This document shows positions 1 to 12,207 of a stretch of 64,000 nucleotides of DNA, piece after piece. The notes under the pieces were generated by a model. That model saw only the letters and a program-made list of their open reading frames with translations, was not told the DNA's origin and did not search any database. The position numbers and the translations under genes are program-made. This stretch comes from Cyanophora paradoxa (taxonomy: Eukaryota > Glaucocystophyceae > Cyanophorales > Cyanophoraceae). Within the stretch, counting starts at the first letter, position 1. Every line of letters starts with the position of its first letter. Location: positions 62,001 to 126,000 of the forward strand of contig QPMI01000439.1 in the NCBI GenBank assembly GCA_004431415.1, given 5' to 3'.

Positions 1-2325
1 AAGCGCTAGGCCGGGCCGCGGGCGCGGGCACGCACCTCCTTCGAGTACTGCCTGGGCTTCTTTCCGGCCGCCGCCGCGGCGCCCCGGGCCTTGCCGCCCC
101 TCCTCCTCCCCCGGCCGGGCTTCTTCTTCGAGCCCGGGCGGCCGGGCCCCTCCCCCTCCGCCCCCTCCGCCTCGCCGTCTCCGTCGCTCTCGGAGAGCTC
201 GACGATCTCGGGGGCCTTGGCCGCATCCTCCTCCTCCTCCTCCCGCTTGACCCTCGTCCCCGCCGAGGCTGGGGAGGAGGAGGAGGGAGGGGTGGAAGAA
301 GGGGTGGGCCCCCCCGGCCGAGAGCCCGTGGCCACGGCCGGCGCCAGCGCCTGCTTGGAGCTTGAGCTCGGGCCCGCTACGGCCGCCGCCTCCTTCTCCT
401 CCGCCTCCTCCTCCCCTTCGCTCTCCGCTTCGATCTTGGGCCGCCCCCGCCCCCGCGGCCTCCGCGCCACCTCCGCGTCCGCCTCAGCTTTTCCGTCCAC
501 GTCCGCCGATCCGCCCCCGCAGCAGCCTCCTGCCTCCTCCGCCTCCGCCGCCCCCGCCTCTCCGCCGGCCCCGCGCTGCCGCTTCCCGCCGCCGCCGGCC
601 TTCTTGGTCCCTCCTCCCCCTCGCCCTCCCCCTCCGGCGCCGAGCTCCCTCAGCCGCGCCGCGAGGTCCGCCTGCCTCAGATGAGTCAGATACAGCGCGG
701 GAGCAGCCGCGAGCAGAGCGAAACGTCAAGGGAGGGTACCTCGATTTCGGCGAACCGGATGTCGTCGCAGCCCTCGAGGGCGTACAGGGCCGACACCTCG
801 GCCCTGTACACGTCCAGGCCTGCAAAGATGGGAGATAAGGATCAGGATCAAGATCAGAAGCTTTAGCTTGGAAGGGAGCGCGCCTTCGGCCGCCCCGGCG
901 GGCGTCTCGAGGAGGAGGGGTACCCCGTCCAGCCGCGGATCGTTCATGATGCATCGGAAGGCCTGCGCGACTCACCGAAATCAGTGACGTCATTATCCGA
1001 AGGTTCTCTCAAAAGGCTTATAGTAAACTTCAACGCGCCTGCAGGCCTATGTGGCCGGCGCCGAGGTTGGCGTGGCGGTCGGCGCGGCAGCCGAGGGGCC
1101 CCGCCGAGTCGTTCAGGTGGAGCGCACGAAGGTACCTCAGCCCGACCTGCGCGCGCGCGCGGTGCGTGTACCCCCGCCCATCATCAGCGGCCGGCGCGGC
1201 GAGCCGCGAGCCGCGCGCCCGCCCGCGCGCCTTCGCATCGAACTGCGGGGGGTTACAGAGTGAGAAAAGAGGGACGGGATGCGAAAAGGGGGTACGCGCG
1301 CCTCGGACATGACGGCGGTGTACCCCTCCTGGGTCGAGATGTCGTACCCGGCGGCGAAGAGGTGGCACGTGTCGAGGCAGACGCCGACGCGCGCGCGGTG
1401 CGGCTCGTCCAGCTGCGTGCCTTCGTTCAGAGGGGGAGGGAGGGTGCGCGAGAGAAGGATAAAGAGGCAGCCGGGCGGCGGCGTTGTTCTCTTAGAGAAC
1501 CTAACATATCTAGATCCTATAAGAACCTAACAGATCCTATAAGAGAACTTATTAGAGCCTGTCAGCGGGACGCACGGCGTTGATGACGCTGGCGAGCTCG
1601 TCGAAGGTCGCCTGCGCGCGGGCGGGCGGGCGGGCAAGTGATCATGAGCACGGGCAGGCCGAGAGGACGGGGGCGGAGGGAGACCAGCCAAGCGCGCGCG
1701 CACCACGAGCTTGTCGCCCTCGCCGGCGCAGTTCTCCAGCAGCACGGCGACCTGCGGGAGCGGGGGCTCGGCTCGCGAAATCGAAGGGGCGATCGGGCCC
1801 GGGCAGGCCCATTCTACTCAGACTCCCCTTCATAGGGTCCCAGACCTTCATAGGGGGGGATACAAATGGGCCCGGGCAGGACCCTCAGAGGATTCAAACT
1901 GATTAGAGACTGCAAGGCCCGGACCTTCAGTTGCAGTCTCTTTGCTTATTAAGACTTATTACACTGTAGGCTTATAAGATTTAAAGTTATTAGAGTCTAT
2001 GAAGCCCGGACCTTCTCGGAGGCGTCGAGGGCGAGGCGGACGCTCTCCGCCACCCGCGCGTGCGCCTGAGGAACGCCGATGAACGGAAATTCAGCACTCG
2101 GAGATGGAGCAGGCCACACGACTTCTTCACTCGTCCCGCCCCTGTTGCGGAGCCGGGGCAGGCACCCCTAGGATCTAACAGGATCCTGATGGGATCTAGC
2201 CTTACTGGATCTAAAAGCCCCGGACTTGTCTCTAGGAGCGCACCTCGCCCCTCCCCTGCTTCATCGCCGAGCCGGGGTGGTACGTCCACATCCCGATCCC
2301 CAGCTGCACTCCGGGGCTCAGAGGA

Positions 2326-2364
<39 letters not shown>

Positions 2365-3794
2365 AGAGGGCGCACGGCGTCGCAGCGGCGGAGCTCGTCG
2401 GCCATCGCCTCGCGGGACTGCGGGAGCGGTCGGAGGCGCCGGCGTCAGATCAGATCAGATCAGATCAAAAGTGAGCGCCTCGGATCAAATATAAAGCGGG
2501 AACCAACAGCGGGCGGCCCCCGGGGTCTTCTAGACAGATAAGGACAAGGGAACAACTATAGCATCATATTAGATCCTATAAGATCCCAATAGCGGACCTT
2601 GGAAAGCATGTCGTCGTCGGGCGTGCCGCTGTTGATGAGGTACATGCCTGCCGCCCGCCACGGCCCCGGCTCGAGCTCGCTCCCTCCGCCGCGCTTTGCG
2701 CTGGGCGGGGCGGGGTGGGGCGGGGCGGGAAGGGGGCACCGTGTACGACGATGTGCTTCGCGGGGTCCACCCTGCCCGGCCCTCAGAAAGAGGAGGGGAG
2801 GAGGAGAGAAAGGGGAGGGGGGTACGAGTGCACCCGAAGCGGGCGCAGGTGGATTTGAAGCGCGCGATCTCGTCCTCCTTCAGCGCGGGGCTCTTCCACT
2901 TGTGCGAACGGAGCTTTAGGCTACGGGAGGGGTACAGGCGGGCGGGCAAGGGCGCGCACGCTCATCTTCTGGCGGGTGAAGAGGGCGAGGGCGCGGCCGC
3001 CGAGGCAGACCATGCGCAGGACGGCCCTATCCGCCCCGCCCTCCTTCGACACGTGCGCCCCAACGAGTTTCCTTGACTGCTCTGCGGCCCCGGCGCGGGC
3101 GTCAGCCCCGCGCGGCCGAAGCATTCTAAGCTGGAGCAGCTGGCGCGCGCACCGCGGGGCAGGCTCAGCCGGATAGCGTACTGCTCCTCTGCGGCCTGTG
3201 CGCTGATTGCTGCGCGGGGGCGGCTGCGGTCAGAGGCGGCGGCGCGGAGCTGCGGGCGCTGCGGCTCATGATCAGAATTAGATCCCGGACCTTCCGCCTT
3301 CTTCGAGCGGGCCGGCGTGCGCTGCTTCCGCGGCGTCGGCGGCGCTTCGGAAGAAGACGCGGACGCCGCCTCGCTTCCCTCCGCCTCGCCCGGACGCTCC
3401 GCATCGTCCTCCTCCTCCTGCTTCACGTGCACAGCGCTGTCCTCTGCTGGAGCGCTGCTGGTCCGCGCCGGGCGCCTCTTGCTGGGCTTGCTCGCCGGCG
3501 GCTCCTCGCTGGCCTCTTCCCGCTCCTCTGAGCGTGAGCCGCGTCCCTTCCCGCGGCCGGCCCCGCGCGACGCGCCTCGGCTCCGGCTGCCACGCCCCCC
3601 GCGCTTCGCTGGTTCGCGCGCGCGCTTCTTCTTCGCGCTCCCGCGCTCCTCCTCTGCGCGTACGCTTCAGAGGCGAGCCAGCGAGCCGCGTGGGGCACAC
3701 CGCTCGCTTCGGGCTCCGGCTCCTCCGCGGCGCTCGAATCGCTCGCTTCTTCGCTCTCCGACGGCGGTGCTCTCTTCGCTGCCTTCCGGGCCAT
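1..3794 (-). CDS. APN1: AP endonuclease IV (APN1/Nfo family), C-terminus cut by window edge
   Basis: Zn-dependent AP endonuclease of base excision repair, cutting 5' to abasic sites. Reading about 14 exons in phase gives the whole TIM-barrel order: GAHVSKEGG (about 3050), HIVVHG (2750), YLINSG (2640), GMWTYHPGS (2285), [10 protein letters not shown] (1740), [16 protein letters not shown] (1370), LRALHLND (1115), RADRHANLG (1080) and DGVPLLLET (920). By alignment to E. coli Nfo these carry H69, H109, E145, D179, H182, H216, D229, H231 and E261, so all metal ligands are present. The start is ATG at 3794; exon 1 (3794-3701) splices in phase to 3653 and opens an acidic/basic disordered N-terminal region of about 200 residues. 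After the barrel comes a charged tail with the AT-hook-like RGRGRPK (about 440), a second basic patch, and the SIM-like EIVELSESD (about 200). A donor GAG|GTGCGTG near 36 suggests the gene continues past base 1. Exon edges are hand-drawn. Confidence 0.9.
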
Positions 3795-3899
3795 GCTCCT
3801 TTCGGCGCAGGTTTTCGCTTGCCGGGTACACGAACTCCCCCAAGCTAAACACGACGCAAGCTACGCAGACCAGCCCAGCGGCCGAATGAGCGCTAGGAG
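3795..3899. promoter_or_regulatory. Short divergent promoter region between APN1 and coiled-coil gene
   Basis: Only about 105 bp separates the APN1 start (3794, minus) from the first ATG of the plus-strand coiled-coil gene (3900). If that ATG is the true start, both 5' leaders and promoters must lie here or overlap the neighbouring coding sequence. If the plus gene starts at the later ATG near 4131, the shared region is about 335 bp. I see no TATA box or other specific element. Confidence 0.35.
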
Positions 3900-6138
3900 A
3901 TGACGTGGGTGCTGTCTATGCTGGCCAACCAGGCCGCGGCCGGGCCCGAACAGAGCCGAAGGTGCGCTCCTGCGGGCCGCGCCGGCTGGTCGCCGCGGGG
4001 TCGCTCAAACATCCCGAGCAGGCCTGGCTATGCCCCGCCTTACTCCTACGGCGAGCGCCACGGTGCGGGGCGCCGCGTGGCAGTTTCTGAGTGCGGCGGC
4101 GCGGACCTGACCCCTGAGGCAGAGCCGGCGATGAGCCCGCTCTTCGAGGGACCGGAGAGGACGCTGGGCGATGCGGGCGTCTACTCGCCGGTGTCGCCCA
4201 CGGGCTACTCGCCGGCCCCGCAGCGCCCGACGGGCTCCACGCCCATAGGCGTGGCCCCGGTCGCGGGCAAGCAGCGCCCGAAGAACAGCAGCTCCCGTCC
4301 CGGTCCGAAGGTGGCGCTCCGCCGGAGCACGAGCGACCTGCGGCAGCCGGCGCCGGACCGCTCCCAGCAACAGATCTCCAAGGTGGGCGGCGCGGCGCGG
4401 CGCGGCGCGCTCGTGCGGGCGGCATCTGACCGCAGCGCGCGCGCGCAGTCTCAGTCCGTGGACGCGCTCACGCCGCTGAGGCAGGCGCACGCCCAGTCGC
4501 AGGCCCGCGGGGCGTCCTACAGCCCCTCCACCGCCCTACAACAGCAGCAGCGGATGTACGCCCCGGTGTCTCTGCCGCCGCCGCCGCCGAACCGCAGCAG
4601 CCCGGCCTCCCTGCAGCCTCAGCCGCAGCCGCACGGGAACAGCTTCCTGCAGCTGGAGCCGCTGCTGCCCTCGGCGGAGGAGGCGGAGCGCCTGCGGCGG
4701 GAGGTGGAGCGGCTGGAGACGGAGAAGGGCGCCGGCGTGAGGCAGCTGCAGGCGGCGCTGGAGCAGGTCCGCTGGCTCCAGCTCCAGGTCGACCGCGCCC
4801 AGGTGCGAGGGGCGGGGGCGGGGCGGGGCGGGCGGGCGGGGGCGGGCCGGGGCAGGGGCGGGGCGGGCGACTCGGCAAGGGCGCCAGCGAGAGCTAATCA
4901 TGAGATAATCAGAGAGAGGTGCGAGGGGCGGGCCGGGGCGGGCCGGGTCGGGGCGGGCGAGGGTGCCAGCGAGAGCTTAGCTTTCCCTTCCTCCTGAGCG
5001 GTCGTCTATCGTGTCTCATGTCACGCTTCTCGACGCACCTCTTACTATCCTCTAAAGCGTTCTGCCCGCCTTCCTTCGCACCATCTCTCAGCGTGTCTCA
5101 TCTAGAGCGCCCTGTCCGCCCTGTCCCCGGCACCCGCGATCGCCTCTGATTCGGTACCCCCCCCCCCGCGGCAGGTGGAGAAGCAGACGGTGCGGCAGCA
5201 GAAGGAGGAGCTGGAGCTGCGGCTGCGGGCGAAGGAGGCGGCCGACAAGCGCCGCGTCGTGAGCGCCGTCAAGGAGGCCTCCGTCGAGCTGTCGAACCTG
5301 AAGACTCAGGTGACCGAGATCACCAAGGTGCGAACGAAGTTAAATAGTGCGGGGGGTAGACGGCGTTTTGATGCGTGGGTGTGCGCGCGCAGGTGCTGAA
5401 GACTCTGCTGGCGGCGGAGGCGAACGGTCCTCAGGAGGGGGCGAACGGTCCGGCGGCCCTCGCCGCGACGCACCGGTCGGTGGCGCCGGCGACGGCGCGC
5501 GGCGCAGGCCGCGGGCCCGCCCCGCGGACGGCCGGCGGCGGCGGCCGCGCGGCGGCGGGCGCGGCGGGCGCGGCGAGGCGGGGCGGCGGGCCGGCGCGGG
5601 GGCCGGGGCCGGGGCGGGCGGCGGCGGTGGCGGCGCGGGGAACGCGGACCGGGAGGCGACCGTTGCCCGCCTGGTGGGGGAGGTGAACGGTCTCCTGGCG
5701 AAGATCGCGGCCCGCCGCGGCGGCGGGTCGCCCCTGGGCCGCATCTTCGCAGACGCGCGCTCGGGCCTCGCCCCGCCCGAGGCGCCCCCGGGCGGCGGGG
5801 GCGGGGGCGAGTCGGACTGGCAGCGGCCAGCGACGGGATCGAGCGGCGAGCCGGACGGGTACGCGTACGACGGCAACGTGTCCCCCGGCGGGGCGGCGGG
5901 GTACCCCCACGGACACGGGCACGGACAGGGGCACGGGGTACCCTCCACGTCCCGATCCGTTAACTTCCCCCCCCTGGCCGCCCCCGCCCCCGCCCCCGTC
6001 CCCGCCCAGGGGGTCTACACCGCCCCCCTCTCCGCCCCCGTCGCCCAGTCCTGGGTACCCCTGGGCGCCGGCTCCCGCGCCCCCGCGGCGTACCCCCCGC
6101 AGCCCCGGGGCCCTCCCCCGCGGGTGGCCCACAGGTAG
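3900..6138 (+). CDS. Coiled-coil, low-complexity protein, three or more exons
   Basis: Not recognised. Exon 1 (first ATG 3900, alternative ATG near 4131) is Ser/Pro/Arg-rich and disordered, with YSPVSPTGYSP about 90 residues in, then a heptad-rich segment (EAERLRREVERLETEK, about 4680-4800) ending at CAG|GTGCGAGG near 4801. Exon 2 (5175-5330) continues the coiled coil in phase 0 (VRQQKEELELRLRAKEA) and ends ACC AAG|GTGCGAAC. Exon 3 begins at about 5394 (VLKTLLAAE). The frame must then change near 5500, probably over a short intron, to reach ADREATVARLVGEVNGLLAK (about 5645-5700), followed by a Gly/Pro-rich tail ending at the TAG at 6136-6138. The intron at 4802-5174 is G-rich. A scaffold or cytoskeletal role is possible but unproven. 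The middle exon boundary is the weakest part. Confidence 0.6.
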
Positions 6139-6396
6139 CCCGGGGCCGGGCCGGGCCCCGCGTGGCCTTCTAGTTCCTTGTTGTAGTGGCTATATAGAGG
6201 CCGGCCGGCGCCACCTCTCGTTCCACAGCTAGTACTAGTGGATGCGTTGTCATTTGATTAATTTCATCAACGTTAACGTTGCAAGCGGGGCCGCCGCTAG
6301 CTTTAGGCCTAGCTATAGACCTAACGCTAGCTAACAGCTGCAGCCGGCTCCTCGGGCCGGCAGCGCCCTGGCCTGGCAGCGCCTCGGGCCTTCCTC

Positions 6397-6466
6397 GCAA
6401 CTATCCTAGTACTAAAGGATATATATACAGTGCAACTATCCTAGTACTAAAGGATATATATACAGT
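6397..6466. repeat. Perfect tandem duplication of a 35-bp unit
   Basis: The 35-bp unit at 6397-6431 is repeated exactly at 6432-6466. Each copy contains ATCCT...AGGAT, which can form a short hairpin, and an ATATATAT stretch. It lies 260 bp after the coiled-coil gene stop, in 3' flanking DNA much more AT-rich than its surroundings. Confidence 0.9.
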
Positions 6467-6578
6467 GCGTTAAAAAATATAATCAGCTCGCGATCGTTTG
6501 ATTAATATTTCGATCCCTTATATGACCTTATGACGATATATATGATCAATCACTTAAATTGCAGATCTAGAGGAGATC

Positions 6579-6612
6579 GGGGGGGGGGGGGGGGAAGGGG
6601 GGGGGGGCGGGC
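6579..6612. repeat. Poly-G tract
   Basis: A run of 16 G, then AA, then a further G-run broken by single bases, in the spacer between the coiled-coil gene and the first RING paralogue. Confidence 0.9.
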
Positions 6613-7153
6613 TTCAAGGAAGAAAATCGCCGGCCTCTGCAGCTGTACGCCGGCCGCACGCGGGCACACTTAAGCTTCCAGCCCAGCCCGGCGCTCAAGG
6701 CATTTCGGAGAGCGAGCTTTGGGCGCGCACCACTCTACGAGCGCCTTGTGGCTCCGGAGATCTAGAGCGTGCCGCGCAGTGCTCTTCGAGAACTTGGAGA
6801 GCGAACTATAGCCGGAGAGAGCTCGAGCCCGTGGAAAGTGGTTTCGTACGTTAATTCGTCGCGTGGGTCCTCGAAATGCGCGTGCATGCGCGAGCTCTTA
6901 TTTGACCGCGGTCACGTGCGCGTACGCGTACGCGTACACCCGCGCGTGGCCGAACGCTATACACTCATATATATTATTAACGCGCTGATCAGAACGCGTA
7001 GAAGGCGCGCGCGCTGCAGCGAGGGAGCAGGGAGCCTCGATCGGCGGTCCGTGGCAACTCGCAATCATTGAATCGCCATCCATTGGCGCTAAAGCTTCCT
7101 AGGCTTGACCTCTTCGAGCAGCCATTAATTTGAATCGAGTAAACATCGATATC
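6613..7153. other. Spacer upstream of RING paralogue A, no gene seen
   Basis: Mixed-composition spacer with short alternating CGTACG and GAGCTC words. No reading frame here has recognisable protein character or a splice-supported extension. It presumably holds the promoter of the gene starting at 7154. Confidence 0.5.
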
Positions 7154-10100
7154 ATGGCAGCGCCTCCAGCAATGGACTTCCGCGCGATCGAGGGCGTTCG
7201 CGACAAGCTCGAGCTCGAGCTCGAGGGCGATCGCATTTGCGACGAGATCGAGGGCAAGGATCGCTCTCACGATCGTGATCATGAGGTGCTCGCGGTCGGA
7301 GCTTAAGCTTGTATGCATTTCTATATATATTGATTTTAGGTCACGATCCGTGACCAGGACGACAATCGCGATCGCGAGCAGGACGACAACGATGATGAGG
7401 ACGAGGAGGGCAAGGGCGAGGATGAAGAGGTGCTTATCCGCCGGGCCGATTAAATGCGACATTTTTCTCTATTCGAATTCCCGGTCACAGTCTCTAAACG
7501 CCAGCACTGCGGAAAGCCGTATCTCGAAATAATTATATAAATATGTTAAAAACATTTGAAACGATGCACGCCGCAGTACTTGGAACTGGAGTTCAGATGC
7601 CCGTGTACCGAAGGCAACCATCAGTGCGGCAGCCATAAAAACAATCGCGATCGTGTGCGCGCTTTATTATTTCAGGTGAAGTTAATGCCCTTTGCTGTTC
7701 AGGTTGGCAGGTGAATCCCGTTCCTGGGAGTGCAAGCACCAGTGCACGTGTTGGCAGTGCGAGGAGGCACGCTCGCCGGCTGCAGACGCAGCGGCTTGCT
7801 TCTGCGTCGGCTTTATCCGCCACCTAGAGACGATGGCACCGCCAGATGACGGCCGCTTGGAGGCCTGCATTTCTCAGTGGCAGGTGAATTCGCTTTCAAA
7901 TCCACAACTTAATTATAATGACGATTAACCGGACCCTGTGTCCGATATACAATCTGCGTGCCATGCAAACTACTATATCGATCGTTCGGTCAATTGCCAT
8001 GGAAATAGCTCCGGGATGGGTGTTTGAGGCCTTCGGATCCGGGCCCATAGAATTAATTGTATATAATTCAATTATACGGTCGCAGGAAGAACTTGAAACA
8101 TGCATCGCCAGGCGGGGAGAACAGGGGCTCGCATCGGTTACGTACGCGCTCCGACTCGCCCGCCTGTTCCGAAATTTGCACATGCATGTCGAAGTTTTTG
8201 AGCTTTACCAGGCGCGTTTTGTTTAAGTATCAAAGTGAAACTGTGATTTGATTTCATGTGCAATCGCAGCGCTTTCTTTTCCCCCGCCTCACGGATGGAG
8301 AGTGCCGGAAGGAGCTTCTTGGTGCTGCTTCGGAGGAGGTGCTCTCGGAGCACATACAGACTTTCTTCAAAACAGCGACGCGCATCTGTGAATGCACTGA
8401 ATGCGTGCGGTGCGGCTTTCGCATATTGCCTGCGCCAAATGCATTCGTGGCCTTTTGATTTTCCCATTTATGTGCTGTGCATGCGTAGGCGCGATCGCGA
8501 GCCTCGGCTGTGGCTGTGCACGTATCGATGCGGGTGTCGAGAGTGCGTGGAGGCACGTTCTCCTGCTGGGGGAGCGGCGGCACATTTTTGCAAAGACTTC
8601 ATTTTACATCTAGAAAGCACTGAAGTGGTGTTGGAGGATGCAAGCTCGCGATCGGAACTGGAGGCATGCATGGCTCGGTGGCGGGTTCGTAATTATAATC
8701 TTTTGCAATATACACATGTGTATATATATCGGGTTTCTTCACAATTCTGTGCATGTGCTAAATTTATCTTGTGCTTTCAGAGTGAACTGGAAGAGTGCGT
8801 TGCCAGACAAGGTTCAGACAGTCTGGCTTCAGACAGTCTGGCTTCAACTGCGTACGCTCTCCGACTTGCGCTTCTTTTCTTCAAAGTTGGCCCGAAGTCG
8901 AAAAGCTGCGACTTGTACAAGGTGATCATGATTAAAGCAATTGCGCTTCGGCATCAAAGCTTTTAATGATACTTTTAATGATACTTCTGCTGAACTTGGA
9001 ACTTTTAAGCGAGAACCAACCGAAAAGCAGCGATACCTGGCGCCTCGCCTTTTGGATGAAAGCAGGCGGTTTGAGCTTCTCGGCGCAGCCTCGCCAAAGG
9101 TTCTTGCGTGTCATGCTCGTTGCTACGCTTCGACGTGCTTTGCCGCCGGGGACTATTCTACTGCGAAGCACTCCGACCTGGTCTGAACTTGAGATATGCA
9201 TTATTATCTCGAGCTGAGGTTTTGCAGGCCGCGCTGGACATCTGGAAGCGGTATAGCAATGGAATTGTCATTAACGACATCGATCCTGTTTCTGCAACAC
9301 TCTGGTCACTTGCGTCAGACTGTATTAATCTGAAGGAACGCGAGGACGCATGGCAATACGTACAGGTCTGCGATATTATTTATGCATTTTCGAGTTCGGT
9401 TGCATGCCTCTAAATTCGCCTTCGCTTTGCTTTTACAGTTGGCAGTTGGTGGGGGCCGTCAGCAGCCAGCGTGCCCCTGGTGCAATATCCCTGAAGGCAT
9501 CGACTTATTTAAACTGCTTGCGGAACTTGGATGTCTGTACAGAACCGCCGGCCTCACTCAAGAAGCGGAACCGCTTCTGCAGGTGATCATGCTCATATGT
9601 ATACGTGTCCAAAAACCAATTTTCCATTTACTGATTTCTAATATTAATCGTACGCGTGATTCTACAGTTGAGTTTGGCCATTGCGGAACAAGCTTGCGCT
9701 TCCTGCAAACAGAAGAACGTCCTTGGATATGCGTATAGTTCGTTTCGCGATTTAGTTATAAAAGGGGGCCTCAGTACAGACAGAGCTTTGCTGCACTTGA
9801 AGGTCAGTACGCTACGTATACAGTGCATATCGATAAAGCTAAAGAAGCATAAACCGAACTATGGCTAAGCATAATCGGTACTACGTATTCGTTTAAATTA
9901 AACACGGGGGCACACAGGGGCTCATCGTGCTGGTGTCTAGAGACTGTGGCCGGTAAATCACCAAAAACAAATCATGATCAGCTGCAGTCGCACCTGAAAA
10001 TTGTCTCAGTCGGGGGGCAATTAATATTATTTGAACTTCCCTCATTCACAAATTCGAACATTATATAAGCACTGCCGGCGCTGCCCATTAGATGATAATA

Positions 10101-12207
10101 TGCTGGTCCGCATCTTTGATCCTTTGTTCTGCAGCGTGCGCTGTCCGAGACGGAAGGGGACGATCTCTTGGTATGCGCACTCCTTTGGAATCTCGGATTC
10201 TTCAGCACGATGGCAGTCCGACTCGGAGATGCGGCTTTGTTTTACCGCGTACGATGTTGCCCCGACATGAATCGACATGAATCTCACACTGCAGCTGTCT
10301 CTCGCAGCGAGCCGTGGAAGTTTCCGAGCGGACTTTTGGAATGCTCGACGAAGGCACGTGCACGTATGCAGAGCAGTCCTTTTTGGGACTCGAGTGTGTT
10401 CTACGAGTGAAAAAAGACTTGCCCGAAGTCGCTGCTTTTTATTATCAGGTACCATACTTTATCTTTGATATGTCGCGATCGCGATCGGTGCTCGCGGCTG
10501 TAGTTTTTGGTTAACGTTACTGATCAATGTAAACGGTGCCTATAGAAACTTCTCGAATTCATCAAACAGGCGGGGAGGCTGCCTGCTGGTATAGATAGCA
10601 ACAACCGGACTCTTGCTGAATTCGAGAAGGTTCCAATATTATGATTACTTACATCGAGAAATCGAAATTGCGATTTGGTGTCGAGTCACTCGCGCAAGCG
10701 CAGCAACTCGCTTCTAAGATGAAGCTGGAGAAGCGGCGGCAGGAGCGGGAGGAACAGAAACGGGCGCAGGCGGAGCTTGCGCGAGCGCGCGAGGAGGCCG
10801 AGCGCGTCGAGCGTGCCCAGCGCGACGTCGCGGACAGGGTCCGTGCATTCATTGATATTGTCAGCTGTCGATCTTTTGATTCAAGATTGGTTTCTCAGGA
10901 GTCGGCGGAAAAGCTCATGCAAGATTCGAACTGGGCCCGTGCCCGCTCGCTGCTCAACGCCCTTCTGAAGGTTAGGGACCGGGGAATTCTGTTCTTCTTG
11001 AATTCAAAATCCCGCTTTAAGATCAGTTGATGGCGATCTTCGTGCAGCGGTCGCCCCAAGATGCGGAGGCGCGGCTGCTCCGCATCCGTGCGTGACAAGG
11101 TCGTTTTCTTGCGTGCTAATTCTGGCCGTGAGGAAGTTTTTCCCGTGCGCTGGGCAGAGTGCATGGTGGGGGCCGGACAGCTGGACGAGGCCACGCGGGA
11201 GGTGGCGAAATGGGAGAGTCGGATCAGCGCGGCCATCGCTGAAGACAGCACCGAACTTCTTGCAAAGTGCGTGAATGGCAACGTTACACATCTAAACGCG
11301 CTCTGCCAGTGCTCACCGACACAGCAGGGTTCGGCGGCAGCGAGAGCTAGTGGAGAGCGAGCTCGAGGCTCGGAGGACGGAGCAGCAGCGGCGGGCGGAG
11401 CGGGAGCGCGAAGAGGCGGAGAGGCGGCGCGTCGAGCTCGAAGAGCAGAGGTGCCTCGAGGAGGCGGCGAGGTGCGCTGCGCAGGAGGCGGAGAGGCAGC
11501 GACTAGAGGAGGAGCAGCGGTGGGAAGAAGAGCGGCGGCGGGAGGAGGCGAGGCGAGCCGCGGCCGCCGAGGAGCAGAGGCGGCTCGTGATTGAAGAGGC
11601 GACAAGCTTAAGGCGGCGAACGGAGCGGGAGGCGCGCGACCGACCTCCTCCGCCCTGCCGCTTCTTCCCGTCGGGCGCCTGTCGCAACGGGACCCGCTGT
11701 CGGTGAGTGGCCATTTGCATGAGCGTGGGCCGAGGGGCCTCGGCACGACAGCTTTAGCCAAATATATATCCCTTGCAATTTACTCTAGATGAAGCTCTAA
11801 GTTTAAGATTCTATCACAGATTCGCCCACGTTTCCGCGGCGAACGCCCGCCCGCCCGCCCCTGAAACCACAGAGCCCGAGCCCGAGTGCGCCATCTGCCT
11901 CGACACGGCGCCGCCGCCCCGCGCGGCGGGCCGCCCCGCCGCTCGCGTCGCCCTCCGCTGCGGCCGTGCGCCTGCCCCTCCCACATTGTTTTCGAGGAAG
12001 CAATTTCGAGACTGATCATGACCCGCAGACCGCTTCCACCGGGGCTGCATGGAGACGTGGCGCGGGGGGTGCCCCTTCCGCTGCGGCGAGTCCCCTGCGC
12101 CGGCCGCGTCCGCTGCCTCCCCGGCACAGGCCCTCCGGATCCGGTCCCCGCGGCCGGCGCCCGCCGCGCCGCTGGCCGCGCCCCTGCCCCTTCCGGATCC
12201 GCCTTGA
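7154..12207 (+). CDS. Paralogue A: Cys-module/TPR + coiled coil + CCCH + RING-H2 protein (putative E3)
   Basis: Probable RING E3 ubiquitin ligase of unusual build. Exons checked in phase: 7154-7285, 7340-7429 (acidic), 7577-7652, 7711-7883, 8086-8211, and from 8270. The N-terminal half has two similar blocks: a CxxxCxCxxC cluster (CKHQCTCWQC, then CTYRCGCREC), a helix pair (SVTYALRLARLF), and an R(F/Y)LxPRL...ELLGAAS segment. The Cys clusters with flanking aromatic/basic residues resemble the post-SET/TPR end of SMYD proteins, but no SET domain is present. TPR-like exons follow (AVEVSERTFGMLDE), then a Glu/Arg coiled coil (10715-10840, 11345-11640), a CCCH finger (C-x7-C-x5-C-x3-H, from 11660, split by an intron after CG|), and a C3H2C3 RING: CAICL at 11889, then CGHRFHRGC joined over an intron ending 12027, then CPFRC. 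The stop is TGA 12205-12207. Middle exons are approximate. Confidence 0.75.
9935..9973. repeat. Dispersed repeat copy 1
   Basis: A stretch of about 39 bp (GTCTAGAGACTGTGGCCGG then TAAATCACCAAAAACAAAT) recurs near-identically at 27621-27667 and, inverted, at 59057-59093. This copy lies in non-coding sequence inside paralogue A, between the TPR-like exon ending near 9802 and the next recognisable exon near 10130. Confidence 0.7.

Noticed and set aside
91-993. Plus- and minus-strand long frames overlapping the APN1 tail
   Set aside because: Pro/Arg-rich antisense or out-of-frame shadows of GC-rich coding sequence; the minus frame with the AT-hook continues the catalytic exons.
1500-1565. Tandem AGATCCTATAAGAACCTAAC-like repeat as a mobile-element trace
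   Set aside because: Only two imperfect short copies inside an APN1 intron; similar GATC-rich words occur in other introns, so local slippage is enough.
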